Source of the DNA: Gyrodactylus bullatarudis
Lineage: Eukaryota > Platyhelminthes > Monogenea > Gyrodactylidea > Gyrodactylidae
Assembly (NCBI GenBank): GCA_012064415.1
Contig: SSNU01000255.1
Coordinates: forward strand, 1 to 64,000
Direction: 5' to 3'
Length of the DNA: 64,000 nt
How positions within the stretch are numbered: position 1 is the first letter of the stretch; each line of letters begins with the position of its first letter. Below the pieces are notes generated by a model that worked only from the letters and a program-made list of their open reading frames with translations, searched no databases and was not told the origin of the DNA. Of this stretch, positions 14,601 through 24,934 are shown piece by piece. The translations under genes were made by a program, and so were the position numbers.

Positions 14601-15563
14601 CCTAAAACACTTTCATTGATTGGAGGCAATTTTGATCCAAGGTTAACAATAGATTTTCTTTGATCCATGGTCATTCTTCTCGTCATGCTTTTAAGTGATC
14701 TTGATTAGAAAGTAAATTTATAAACTGGAAAAGTTAACCACTAATCCTTGATGGAAATTCAAGATTTTGAAAGACTTTGGTGGGAAATTTTAAGGAATTC
14801 ATTTGTAAATTACTATAAGCCGTTCAAAAAAGTTTACTTAATCATTAGGTGTTATTTAGAAGCATATTCGAATCAAATTCTAAACTTGTATGGAATTTTT
14901 AGAGAACAACAAGTATCTATTTGAGTGAAAAACGTTATATTTTGCTGAGTCTCTCCGAAAACAGCTTAACAAAGATGTTAGATAAGATTTAAGGAAATGC
15001 TCCATTATCTAGTGAAAGTCCTTCAATTTTTTCAAAAATCCTATCTTTCTGAATACTTGATTCATTTTTTAAATTTAGGTGTGCTAACGATCGCCTTACC
15101 TGTGCCAGTTATCGTGTCAAATTTCAATTATTTTTATCACCGTGAGACTGAGTCAGAAGACAAGCAGACGTTTGTTCATGTAAAATCCGGTACTGAATAT
15201 GACTATACAAATGACGAAGATGAATTCGATTTCTTCCAGCATACTGAATGCAATAATACACGAAGCAGTTCCCAACCAATCTTTTCACTTGAAAATGATG
15301 ATGACCCATCACCGATTGATGATACACAGCAGTGCGCGATTCTCTCTGAAAATGAAGCGTTTTCCCTTAAGAACCACGAGAACCAACATGAGCCAAAGAA
15401 GCGTGAATATGAAAAACTTTCAAAGTGGAAACCAAAGTCTAGCAGTAACTGTGATAATATGAAGCTATTATGGATGAAAGAACCACGTAAAGCAGATACT
15501 GATATAATTACAATCAATATTGATAATATAAGTGCAAAGAAGCTCGTAGAAACTGATGTATAA
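2657..15563 (+). CDS. Sh: Shaker-type (Kv1) voltage-gated potassium channel
   Basis: Pore-forming alpha subunit of a tetrameric plasma-membrane K+ channel. Coding exons are 2657-4367 and 15079-15563, joined in phase 1 to give 731 residues. The ATG at 2657 is the first in frame after a stop at 2624. Order: a long Asn/His/Ser-rich N-terminus (1-216), T1/BTB tetramerisation domain (about 217-310), S1 (346-368), S2 (395-416), S3 (426-450), S4 with [20 protein letters not shown] (about 464-484), S5 (500-523), pore helix and TVGYGD filter (535-553) and S6 with [18 protein letters not shown]. The C-terminus is ETDV, a PDZ ligand also present in Drosophila Shaker. The intron falls between CAIAG and VLTIALP and splits a glycine codon. 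Residue 554, equivalent to Drosophila T449, is Arg. Further 5' exons or alternative N-termini cannot be excluded. A candidate AATAAA lies at 16345. Confidence 0.96.
4474..4668. repeat. Foldback (palindromic) element
   Basis: Left arm 4474-4545 and right arm 4598-4668 are imperfect reverse complements. They begin TTACTAG and end CTAGTAA, sharing TCTAGGTGCTTAGGTAATAT and a CAAATAA/TTATTTGG core. The segment 4445-4558 also matches 14191-14306 in inverted orientation, so the family has at least two copies in this intron. Confidence 0.8.
6597..6710. repeat. Decayed palindromic element of the hammerhead-bearing family
   Basis: Two opposed copies of the unit CTGATGA...AUAAAG face each other. The minus copy (about 6645 down to 6597) reads CTGATGAATATACTC; the plus copy (6676-6710) reads CTGATGAGTATGCCC. 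Both match the arms at 34475-34805 and 53481-53768. In the minus copy TCAAA before the core is complementary to TTTGA after it, as for stem I of a hammerhead. The GAA core is mutated in both copies, so these are relics. Confidence 0.55.
7636..8319. mobile_element. Long-TIR foldback element, non-autonomous
   Basis: About 92 bases at 7636-7727 recur as the reverse complement at 8226-8319, sharing CATAGGCATACATCCTAATT and GAAATTCATAGG. The roughly 500-base core has no open frame of note. The class cannot be assigned because no clear target duplication is visible. Confidence 0.8.
10090..10400. repeat. Dispersed repeat, family A
   Basis: Shares GAATCCTACTCA, CGATTTT and the run of AAATTCAAATTT-like words with copies at 20630-20870 and 50100-50290. 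It contains GGCGCCAAA twice in opposite orientation (about 10299 and 10372), giving an internal weak palindrome. No coding capacity. Confidence 0.5.
12421..12678. mobile_element. Head-to-head Penelope-like element ends with hammerhead motifs
   Basis: Two inverted copies of the same about 110-base unit: minus copy 12421-12530, plus copy 12568-12678. Each carries CTGAAGAAGGC and GTCGAAACGTTT, the CUGANGA and GAAA core arrangement of type I hammerheads reported at the ends of Penelope-like elements. The same unit flanks the GIY-YIG open frame at 35492-35995. Stem I can pair CCA with TGG in the minus copy. This is an inverted pair of pseudo-LTR ends without a coding core. Confidence 0.75.
13372..13750 (+). 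mobile_element. TIR element containing a tRNA-like SINE head and a hammerhead ribozyme
   Basis: Terminal inverted repeats of about 100 bases (13372-13478 and 13645-13750) begin TTAGACAATTAACCTACTAG. Between them lies a tRNA-like promoter: box A TGGCCTAGTGG at 13494 and box B GGTTCGAATC at 13538. A hammerhead motif follows at 13556-13598. Its stem I pairs GGTGTA with TACATC. The core is CTGACGA and GAA, stem III is ACGCGT and the expected cleavage triplet is GTC, ending at 13592. A tRNA-like head joined to a hammerhead is the plan of schistosome Sm-alpha SINEs; its location between DNA-transposon-like TIRs is unusual. Confidence 0.8.
13556..13598 (+). ncRNA. Hammerhead ribozyme, type I
   Basis: The conserved core is CTGACGA (13562-13568) and GAA (13583-13585). 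Stem I is 13556-13561 with 13593-13598, six pairs including one G-U. Stem II is 13569-13582 with GUAC opposite GGAC, one mismatch. Stem III is the palindromic ACGCGT at 13586-13591, so self-cleavage may need a dimer. The predicted cut follows C13592. All conserved core positions I can check are present. Confidence 0.75.
14191..14306 (-). repeat. Inverted copy of the 4445-4558 foldback segment
   Basis: This is the reverse complement of 4445-4558 with only a few differences, including CACCTAGAACGAAATAATT and AACCAAATAAGACGAACC. One copy lies about 80 nt after the Shaker 5' splice site and the other about 770 nt before the 3' splice site. Confidence 0.8.
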
Positions 15564-17106
15564 ATGCTATTATTATTATTATATAAGGTTGAAAATATTT
15601 TTAATTTTACAAAATAGCCTAGGATGTAATTTCTGTAAAATCATCATGTTATTTTCTAGGATTTTAACTCATTTCTTTGAAATTGACAATTTTTTTAATT
15701 TTCCTCGGCTATATTTTCGAAAGTATTTCAACTGATTCACGTTAACCCCTCCTGATGTTTGGTAGATGTGTAACAAAATTATAATCAATGAGTTCATTGA
15801 ATATTTACGACAAAAGACAAACAGATTTTTTCTATAAAAGGAATTATAATGTAATTAGTCAATTTATTTGTACTTTGAAAAGATGGGATAAAGATGTGTT
15901 TCATTTTATGACAGAGAAATTATAACTTTGATCAGTAAAATGTAGCCTTGACATGGAGCTATGACATGAGATTTAATGTTCCATGAGCCAAGGCAGAAAC
16001 GGAAGACGATGATCATTAAAGGAAAGATTGTAAATAGGAAAAGATGACCATTTCATTTTCTCACATGTTATAAAAACCACCTGTATTTGAATAGAGATAA
16101 GAAAAGTGTGTAACATAAGAAAAAGAGCGAACATTGTTGATTGATAATAGAATATTATGATATGCATTCATTTAAACTCTATATTATTGTTGAAATCTAG
16201 AAATAATTTGAAGATATTCTGTAAATAATATGTCTTTCATGTATTGATAAAGAATATAACATATATTTTTTGATTATACTACTTTGTTTTTTTTTCAGTT
16301 CAGAGAATTATAAACTGGAAAATACCTGGCCTAACCCATTGACCAATAAAATTCTACGATTGCTCTAGTTTATATACCGTGAAATTTTAATATTTTCCAT
16401 TAATACCAGATTATGGTTCCAGATAGAATATGTAAACTGTATTCAAATTCGGAGTTATCTGAAAAATAAAATCTTTTCTATAACCCGAGTTATTTATTAA
16501 TCAAAATAATATCTGATTCAATTAGTCTAAATGAAAATTATTCGCGAAAACTTAGAACGGTAATATTGTCAAACTTCATCTAATTACTCATTTTTTTGTA
16601 ATAAATAAATGAATTTTCGGTAAAATTAATACATATCGCCCTTTTAAGAAACCTAAAAACACAGATTTTCAATAAAAATATGATCTGGATTTCACGATCA
16701 AATCACTTGTGATCTGAGGGACTTATTTTCATGCCCTGATTATTCATGAAAATAGCACATTTTTATCTTCCAAACTAAACTATTCGTGTCTTGAATAAAT
16801 GTATACTTGATTCGCACTACACCCCTTAACTATGATTTCACACTACAAGCCTGATTTTGATCGGTCACTTACAAGTAGACCTATATAAAAAAGGTTATCT
16901 AAGAGTTTTCTTAAAAAGAAAAAAAATTTTGTTCTTTTATATACTGATCTAATGCTTTTAAAATCTCTAAATCTTCTCTGACCTTCGCAATAACGTTTTA
17001 AAAACTCAATTTTTCTTGCTTCTTAATTATACCAGTGAAAACAAGAGTTAAACGGAAAACTAAATTCATCAATGAATTCCTTATTAAATTTATGTGTATA
17101 TGTATA
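15564..17106. other. Shaker 3' UTR and intergenic sequence
   Basis: A/T-rich, no gene seen. It begins with an ATT microsatellite just after the stop. Candidate AATAAA signals occur at about 16345 and later. The transcript end is not determinable. Confidence 0.5.
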
Positions 17107-18083
17107 TGTTGCAATCAATTTATAGAACTCGATAGTTATATATAATCTTCTCGATAATGTATAATAATCAAGCCTTTGATCATGATCATTATATATAACT
17201 CTTATCTTGAATGAAGAAAAACTCTGATAACTCTCGTCTGATAAATAGTGAGGGATAGTAACATACGTGCCAATCATAGACTGGGGTCATGAAAAATCCA
17301 AAACTAAGGTAAAACTGAATAAATTGATCCTTGCAATATTTTGCGCTGATTCCGATTCTGCTCCCAGATCTGAAAAATTCCTTATAAATTATGAGATAAT
17401 TGGAGAAAATATAAATTCAAAATTTAATTTTCTCAAAACTAAATTTTTTTCTTTAATATTTGGCGATTGGACTAAATTCTGTGTTGATCGAACATGTGGA
17501 GGTGGAGTCAAATCTATTTTTTTAAATGATGCTTAATAAAAAATTCGATTTTTTGGGGTTTATTGTTATATGTGCGTCAGGTATTTCAGAGAAAATAGAC
17601 TTTCTAAAAAAAATTTCCAAAATTTCAAAGAGCTTGTAGATTAAAATTTTTAGAATCTTGATCATAAGCTCAACGTTCACTATATGAAAAAGAAATATTT
17701 TAGAACCAAATTTTATGGAAACTAATATATTTCAAATCTCGAACCTAACTTCCATTTTTTTTAATTCCAAAATGAGTGAGTGATCGAAAGTTGACTTTTA
17801 GGATCACGATTAGACAAAGAAAGTGTTTATCACCGTAACATTTTTGAGGAAACTTAGATCACCAAAATTCCCTGATTTTTAGCAGTAACAATTTTTGAGA
17901 AATATAACCCAGCTTTAGAAAGTGAAAATTTCACACCATAGTCTTCTATAATCTATGTGCGAGTATCAAGGTATACAATAATCCTTCATAGGTACACCAT
18001 ATGATATGGCCGATATCCTATTTGTCTTTTGGGTTAACATGTACGTTACTAAGCCTCACTTTTTATCAGACGAGAGTTATATA

Positions 18084-18558
18084 TGTTGTACGCAAAAAGT
18101 GAGGATATGAGTAAAACATAAGAAATTCCGGACGGGATTCTAAAATATTGTTAATTATCATATTCTCTTTACTTTAAACAGAAAATATAGTAATATACTA
18201 AAGTTTCCATGTTCCGAATTCTAAAATAATATTTTTGATATCAAAAATTTAATTTGATTTTTCAATATTAGCAAAAAAATTAAAGGAATCAATTTTTTTA
18301 AAATCATAAATTTATTAAAAAATTAATAAAGTTATTAAGAAATGAACAATCAAATAGCTCAAGACAATTCAAAATCCTTCTATAAACCCGGATTATTAAC
18401 TGAAGACAAGCTTCCTCTTAACATTGATGTTGTTAAATATTTCTTGTATCTTCGTGATATATACTGTGTCATACACTTTACATAGATCTGAACAAATCTT
18501 CAACTTTGGCGCGCGCCGAAAATGAAGATACTCATATCTTCACTTTTTGCGTACAACA
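18084..18558. mobile_element. Nested non-autonomous TIR element, TATA target duplication
   Basis: The ends are TGTTGTACGCAAAAAGTGAG and its near-perfect reverse complement CACTTTTTGCGTACAACA, with TATA on both sides (18080-18083 and 18559-18562). It sits in the right arm of the outer element. It is 475 bases with an A/T-rich core and no coding capacity. Confidence 0.85.
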
Positions 18559-18625
18559 TATATAATCATCAGAGCTTTTCTTCATTCAAGATAAGAGTTA
18601 TATATGTTACCGTTAATCTTGTTAC

Positions 18626-18915
18626 TCTTGATAGTCTTAAGACTATCAGGTAGTCTTAAGACTAACGGAATGGTTTGTTAAACTTGTTACTCGGTAACAA
18701 GATTAACTGAAATCTTTGATAGTCTTAAGACTATCAGGTAGTCTTAAGACTAACGGAATGGTTTGTTAAACTTGTTACTCGGTAACAAGATTAACTGGAA
18801 TCTTTGATAGTCTTAAGACTAACGGAATGGTTTGTTAAACTTGTTACTCAGTAACAAGATTAACTGAAATCGTTGATAGTCTTTAGACTAACGGCATAGT
18901 TTAATAAACTTGCTA
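18626..18915 (+). repeat. Subterminal tandem repeats (three to four units)
   Basis: Units of about 90 bases contain GATAGTCTTAAGACTATC (itself a palindrome), TAACGGAATGG, TTGTTAAACTTGTTACT and GGTAACAAGATTAACTG. They are repeated three times nearly exactly and a fourth time with changes. One and a half inverted copies occur at the other end (about 19935-20090). Such subterminal arrays commonly bind transposase; here that role is inference. Confidence 0.85.
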
Positions 18916-19158
18916 ACAGGTTTTAAGATTACTGAATTAAATTTTTGAAACTGATATCATTACGGGTTGATTTCTAATAAATCTTTCACTTTGTTTATCG
19001 TTCAAACAATTCAATAGTGTATTGTATTTGGGACTTTCTATACAATTTCAACCGGCTAGTTTGTTAAACTTATTACCTAGGTTCAAAATATTAAATTAGT
19101 AACCCAAAGCTCAAAATTAGATTTTAAAATATAAGATTAGTTTAGAATTGTAGAAAAA

Positions 19159-19777
19159 TTATTTATTGTTGCAAGATAGGCTATTATGACATCTTGAATT
19201 GCAAAGTAAGTTCTTCTTTCTACATCTGCAACGATTCGAGACACACTTCGTCCGACAATCACATCTCAGGAACCCTTGACCATCAACCAGAGATTGGAGA
19301 CAACTCTGTCTTCTAAGAGAAAAACTACTTTCGGGGACATCTTCAACATCGAGAAATTTTTCATCTAGGAGTACAAGTTGATTTGCTGAATAGAGTCCAT
19401 CAATTACACCATTCTTCGTCCCAACCTTGTAGAACGATTCATCAATGACTTCTACTACAACACAGACTAGGTTTCTGTGATCTAGCTTGGCCCTATCAAC
19501 CTCTGGCACTCTAACTAAAACGTTTTGGCCGATTTCAAAAGTTCTAGCTGTCTTGGATATCATTTTCTTACGATTCTCATCGTGATTTTCTTGGAGTTCT
19601 GCGTCCAGGATTAATCTATCGTAATCTTGAGGAAAGATTTCTTTGATATTCTCATCAAGGGGTATTGGTTCAAGGAGAGGGATGTCATGAATGTTTTCTA
19701 GAGCTATAAAATTAATTAATAATCTTTCTTACATTGGAATTTATCTTCTTGTAATGAATCATCATCTAAATTGAGAT
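19159..19777 (-). pseudogene. C-terminal fragment of a KRBA2-like transposon integrase
   Basis: The frame 19159-19703 encodes the tail of an integrase-type transposon protein. It has a chromodomain-like segment (IGQNVLVRVPEVDRA and KNGVIDGLYSANQLVLLD) and a terminal Cys/His cluster CDCRTKCVSNRCRCRKK...C..RCH, as in KRAB-A domain-containing protein 2 relatives. Upstream, 19733-19777 can be joined by removing a 29-nt GT-AG intron (19704-19732), which keeps the frame open. The DDE catalytic core is absent, and nothing coding is seen between 19777 and the TIR. It lies inside the nested element and is antisense to the Shaker gene. Confidence 0.65.
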
Positions 19778-20192
19778 CTGCAAAATCGAATTAATGAGTT
19801 ATATTTTTTGAACGATAAACAAAGTGAAAGATTTATTAGAAATCAACCCGTAATGATATCAATTTCAGTCAGCCAAACTTGTTACCGAGTATCAAGATCA
19901 ATAAGCTGTGTATTATATTGCTAAATAGCTAGTTAATCTTAAAACCTGTTAACAAGTTTATTAAACTATGCCGTTAGTCTAAAGACTATCAAAGATTCCA
20001 GTTAATCTTGTTACCGAGTAACAAGTTTAACAAACCATTCCGTTAGTCTTAAGACTACCTGATAGTCTTAAGACTATCAAGAGTAACAAGATTAACGGTA
20101 ACATATATAATGATAATGATCAAAGGCTTGATTATTATACATTATCGAGAAGATTATATATAACTATCGAGTTCTATAAATTGATTGCAACA

Positions 20193-22985
20193 TATTGCGC
20201 TTTAATTTCCTCGGACTAGGGTAGCCATTGATTTTCAGTTCCGGCTGTTTGAAAATTAGCCATAAAAGGAAATCTTGCTCAGAGAGCCGCTATATGATAA
20301 ATTTCCTCGATGTAACTTTAACATAATATGTAAAAACGAACCTCAATACCCCACATTGATTTGAAAGTGCAAGGGTGATCAAAGGAAGTTTTTTAGAATC
20401 AAGATTAGACAAGAAAATTAGTTACGCTAAATCTGTTCTAATTATGATAACGACCTATTTATCTTTTGGGAGTTAGATTTTAATTTCTTGATCATTATCA
20501 AAAATTACTGGATCTATCGAAAATTGTAATATTTGGTTTTCTTATCTAATCTTAATCCTAAAAAAACTTCTTTAGAATCAATATAATTATAATTTATAAT
20601 GCATATATGTTATAAAGCTAATTGATATGAAGTAGGGAATCTAAGATTTTTAAAGAAATCTCTATTTTTTCAGAATTCGAATGTTTTAATATTTTTCATA
20701 AAGAATTTTTTTTCAGAATTTTTTTCTTCAAACGGTAAAAGTGGGCAATATGAGTAGGATTCCAAAAAATCTTTAACAAATTCGAATTCTTGATGAAAAA
20801 ATCGAGATTTCTGTAAGAATCATAGATTCCCAATATCATTTCAAGCAACTTCAGTTAAGAGACCTGGTATAATTTCACTTATAAAGATGTCACCACAAAA
20901 ACTCGTAAATCTAGAATTCTCATTATTTTTAAATCTGAGAAAAATTCTCAGACCAAGAATCAAATTCACTGCTTCCATTTTATCCTTTTCCATAATATAA
21001 TCCAGAGATTCTTATCTACAAATATATATATATATTTCTATGTCTGTATTTATAGAAAGATCAAATATATATATATAAAATATATGTATTTATTGAATAC
21101 ATTGTCAGAGAGAGTATTCTCGTTCTGGCATCAATGGGAAAAAAACAATTTATTTCAATAGTGAAGATAAATCTCTTTTATGATTAAAAATTCATTCAGA
21201 GAAAATAAAAGATTCAAGTCTTGATCTAGGAATGAAAATTAATTTTTTTGTACTTCATTCATGTTTATTAGTAATTCTAAATAGTAACAAATTTAAGTAA
21301 AAATTCAAGTATGAAATCTTATCAAAAGAACAGCCGCCAAAATGAGAGTACAGCTAAATTTTTAATACTATCAAAGCTAAAATTCTGAGATGGATTTTAG
21401 AGATACAGAGGATTTTATTAAAATCTATCTGATAGCAAAGGTAGAAATTCTCAAAAAGTTCATCTGAGTCAATACTATAGAGCTTGTGAAGTAATAATAT
21501 TCATAACAATTCAACCATCTATAAGTTTAATTTTATATTTTTATTGTATGTGAATAGGCTAACTTCTCTTCAAGAAAATGTTGGATTATTTTTAAATTCA
21601 TTTGCGAACTTAGTTTTTAATGCTTAAATATTCCGTTAAATACATTGAGGAGTTGAATAGTTCTCTAACCAACAGTTAAGCTTACGGAAAAGAAATATTT
21701 TACAGAAGCTTCCAGAAGATTTTTTTCAATTCTTCAGTATCTTCTAATTGTTTTCACAGAAATGTTCTTCTCGATAGGTCTAAAAACTCCCGAGGTATGT
21801 CAATTTTCTTTACAGATTCATAGATTGTTTGGATTGTTTCTTTACTAGCTTATAAATTACATAAATAAATTCGATCATCATTAGACAGAGAATTCGAATT
21901 CGCCGGAGATAGTTCACAGAAATTCGTCATTATTGTGTTAAACAAACCATTTGAATTTTATCACGAAAGAAAATTGCCGGTAAATTAAAAAGTTTAATTA
22001 ACCATTGGAACAAAACACTTTCTTAAGCGATATTTTGAACTGAAGAAGAAGATACTAATACTAATTTTATCTTTTATACAATTTCAGTATTTAAAGACTC
22101 CGAGTAGATGCCGTTTAGATTTAATGAAATGAGGGTTTTCTTTGTTTTTTCATTATTTTCTTCCATTATAATTAGACACATCGACAGGAAAAGTGATGAC
22201 TAATTTTGAGTCCTACGGATATTGAGACCTGAAACTATTTATTAGAATAAGGAATATATTATATTTTGAAGAAATTGAGTGATTGAAAATGAAGAATTCT
22301 ATTCAACATAAAAGCGTATTGTTGAGAATTGTCAAACTGTCTCTCAGAATAAATTACAATCTGTAAAGAAGCGCTTGATATAAATTAGTCAAATGACCAA
22401 GTTTGTCCTAGCGTTCTTCAGATTCAGCAATATTCCCAAAATTTCCGAATCGCCATAATTTTACTTCTGATATAAATAAGTTTTGATTTGTTTTATTGTA
22501 TAGAAATCCTACACATTTTTAATCATATAACAATTCTTCTCCAGAGTTAAATTTTATAATATCTTGGTAAGCTATCTCCCAGGTAAGTTGATATCATTAA
22601 TCCTTGATTTATTATTATTAATTAATTTTTGTATTAATTTTTTATTTGTACAATAAAATTTACTTTATAATTTCTCATTTGTATCTATATTTTTATTTCA
22701 ATACAAGACTTATGCCGAAAATATAAAACTCCACCCTAATTAAAACGAATCACAGTAATATTTCATAGAAAAATTCTCGAGTTTACCTCAATATCAGTTC
22801 CACCAGAGTTCACTTTTATCGATTACCAAATTTACCATAAGAAAAGTAGAATACATTCTCACTTTTCCAATACAGCTTGAGTATTCTTCAAATTTTATTA
22901 AAAGTTATTCATCTAAATCTAGGATATTAATCTACTTAAATTTAGATCAATGAATTCAGTCATTGGATATCCTAACTTTTCAAAA
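20193..22985. other. Intergenic, dispersed repeats only
   Basis: No gene is supported. A dispersed palindromic repeat lies at 20630-20870, and TA microsatellites at about 21020-21036 and 21064-21078. The remainder is unremarkable A/T-rich sequence. Confidence 0.55.
20630..20870. repeat. Dispersed foldback repeat, family A
   Basis: Arms at about 20637-20695 and 20775-20845 are imperfect inverted repeats sharing GGGAATCTA, AGAAATCTC and AATTCGAAT. The centre has GAGTAGGATTCC, shared with copies near 10200 and 50200. Confidence 0.6.
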
Positions 22986-22989
22986 GTTC

Positions 22990-23460
22990 TAATAAGAATA
23001 TACTATTTTCCAGAAAACTCAATATTTTTCTCCGTTTTTCGAATTTCGAAAATGTACCAAATTTCAACTTTTTAACCCAACATTTTTTCATCGATTTCGA
23101 TGATTCGAAACAGTAAAGTGATGATTTTTGGGATCAACATTGAATGAAGAATTCGAATTTGGTCATAGAGATAGCGAAGATCTTACTGTTTCAGAGAAAA
23201 AGCTTAACTTCCAGATTTTGGATAATTTGCCTTCGTGATGATCGAAAAATTCAAACGGTTCGATTTCCCACAGTAATGACGAATTTCAGTGAACATCTAC
23301 AGGTAAATTCGAATGATGATCCCAAATATCATCACTTAACTGTTTCGAATCACCGAAATCGATGAAAAAATTTTGGGTTCAAAAGTTGAAAAAGTGGAAA
23401 TTTGGTACATTTTCGAAATTCAAAATACGGCCTAATTTTGGTCAGATTGAAAATTTTCAA
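22990..23460. repeat. Foldback repeat, family B
   Basis: Inverted arms at about 23030-23130 and 23330-23440 share CATCGATTTCGATGATTCG-like words and TTTCGAAAATGTACCAAATTT. A related single copy lies at 25980-26290 (GACGAATTTC and CTTCGTGATGATCGA), and a partial one at 4790-4920. A 73-residue open frame inside the arms is a by-product, not a gene. Confidence 0.65.
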
Positions 23461-23486
23461 ATATCCACATTTTATTAGATCATTAC

Positions 23487-24088
23487 TAGGGCGACCAAAA
23501 TGCCTTTTTTGTCTTTTTTGAGAGTGAGTCTAAAATACTTTGAAAATATTAAAAATTCAGTCCTTTTTTTTCTAAACCTATTAATAAGAGAAATAAGTTT
23601 GCCTTTTTTGCCTATTTCGAGGAGGCTTGCCTTTTTTTTGCCTTTTTTAAAAAGGATTGCTTTTTCATTTTTTTCAAGGATTGTGCAAATTTTTTATCCT
23701 TGTTTATCTTGATCTTAGTTAAATTTTCATTGTCTGAATCTAATTTTAGGGGGGACTCGGTAAACAGCCAATAGAAATGGCTTATCCAACTCAACATCTC
23801 ATTCTCATTCTATTCACTTGAAAGGCTTGAAGAATTGATTAATTTTTTAAAATCACTACTTGTGAGAGATATTCGATTATATGAATATACCTTTTATGCT
23901 TTACTATGTTGTTAAAGCTACTTTTTGGATTTTTAATGAGATCTCCTTTAAGTCCGCTTTCAGGAGATATCTTCTTGGGATGCTTCTCGTGAGAAACATT
24001 CGATTTTATGAATTTGCCTTTTTTGCCTTTTTCAGAATTAAAAATTGCCTTTTTTCATCATAAAGTATGCCTTTTTCTGGTCGCCCTA
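23487..24088. mobile_element. hAT-type MITE
   Basis: The termini are TAGGGCGACCAAAATGCC and the inverted GGTCGCCCTA. An exact 8-bp target duplication ATCATTAC flanks it (23479-23486 and 24089-24096). Eight-bp duplications and ends starting TAGGG are typical of hAT elements. The 602-base core is rich in GCCTTTTTT runs and encodes nothing convincing. Confidence 0.85.
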
Positions 24089-24096
24089 ATCATTAC

Positions 24097-24930
24097 GTTT
24101 TAGAATTCAAATTATTTTCTTCTGTGAATCTGCAGAAAAATATTGAGTTTTTTGTAAAAATAGTAAATTCTCATCTTCATGTCAATTATATACCTGATAA
24201 AAGTTATAAATTCATCAAGCTTAAGTTATTCGGGTAAGATGGCCGAAATAAAAGTCTTATTTGTGAGAAGATTTCGCCATCTTTTTCACACTAAATTCCA
24301 CCATGTTAAACAGAGTTTTTGATCATTTGTTTTCTACTATCGAAATTGTGTTCTCTTCTTTATTGTATTTATCACACTTGCTCGACTCTTTCATTCACTC
24401 ATGATATAAATGTAGTTTCTAGTTGTTCTATCCACAAATAAACTTTTTTCTTGTTGTATACTTACTTCAAGAGTGAAAGAATTTGAGTGTGTGAAAGATT
24501 ATACGAATGGACGAAAAATATGTAATAATATTACTTTGTAATATGCATTCATGCGAAATTGTGTAGATGGGAAATATTTCAAATGGAAAATAATGAATAA
24601 AATAAGAGATTTTTGTATTTGAAAGATTTTTGAGTTAGAAAGAAGAAATGTTAGCATAAGATCCAAGACCGTTTACGCTGACATCACTGATTGCAAAATT
24701 TTTCAAGGGTGAATTTATTTATCAATAAAAATGTTTAGTTTCTATGAATTTCTTGTTCAATTTTTGATTTTTATACTCGTTTGATATCAGCAATGCTTTT
24801 CCCCAGGATTTGTATAACTTGCAAACCTGTACTGAATTTATGAAATAGTACATTTATGAGGTTAGTTGATTCTTTTCTATTTCCGCAAATAAAAAACTGG
24901 TAGATATCAAAACAATTGACCCAAAAATGG
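24097..24930. other. Intergenic, no gene seen
   Basis: A/T-rich sequence. Only the partial palindrome relic at 24225-24300 is recognisable. Confidence 0.5.
24225..24300. repeat. Partial relic of the hammerhead-bearing palindrome family
   Basis: The words GGCCGAAATAAAAGTCTTATTTGTG then AGAAGATTTCGCCATCTT match the outer part of the arms at 53710-53768. The CTGATGAG core is missing, so this copy cannot form the ribozyme. Confidence 0.5.
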
Positions 24931-24934
24931 TTTT

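Larger units (their letters stand above)
4368..15078 (+). other. Large Shaker intron (10,711 nt)
   Basis: The donor GTGAGT at 4368 and acceptor AAATTTAG ending at 15078 restore the conserved S6 reading frame. The intron holds several foldback and mobile sequences that are listed separately: 4474-4668, 6597-6710, 7636-8319, 10090-10400, 12421-12678, 13372-13750 and 14191-14306. The other parts (about 4700-6590, 6720-7630, 8330-10080, 10410-12410, 12690-13370 and 14310-15070) are A/T-rich with no supported gene. TA microsatellites occur at 5208 and 5293. No second S6-type exon was found. Confidence 0.9.
18605..20103. mobile_element. Nested Ginger-like element with integrase remnant
   Basis: The ends are TGTTACCGTTAATCTTGTTA and its reverse complement, TIR about 70 bases or more, flanked by TATA (18601-18604 and 20104-20107). 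The left side carries subterminal tandem repeats. The minus strand holds the C-terminal part of a KRBA2-like integrase protein. At 1.5 kb it lacks the catalytic integrase core, so it is an internally deleted, non-autonomous copy. Confidence 0.85.
17107..20192. mobile_element. Outer Ginger-like palindromic element with two nested insertions
   Basis: The left end TGTTGCAATCAATTTATAG (17107) and right end TTGATTGCAACA (20192) are inverted repeats that extend about 140 bases. The left arm 17107-17250 matches the right arm only after removing the elements at 18084-18558 and 18605-20103. TATA flanks the left end and TATT the right. The ends fit TGTTR...YAACA. Without the insertions it would be about 1.1 kb. 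Its core (about 17250-18060) shows no convincing gene. Assignment to the Ginger2/Tdd class rests on the ends, the 4-bp target duplication and the integrase fragment in its inner relative. Confidence 0.75.

Noticed and set aside
15203..15517. Overlapping frames antisense to and out of phase with Shaker exon 2
   Set aside because: They are shadows of the real coding frame, which ends in the ETDV PDZ ligand.
17267..17536. An 89-codon plus-strand open frame in the Ginger-like outer element
   Set aside because: Low-complexity, no family resemblance and no splice or start support.
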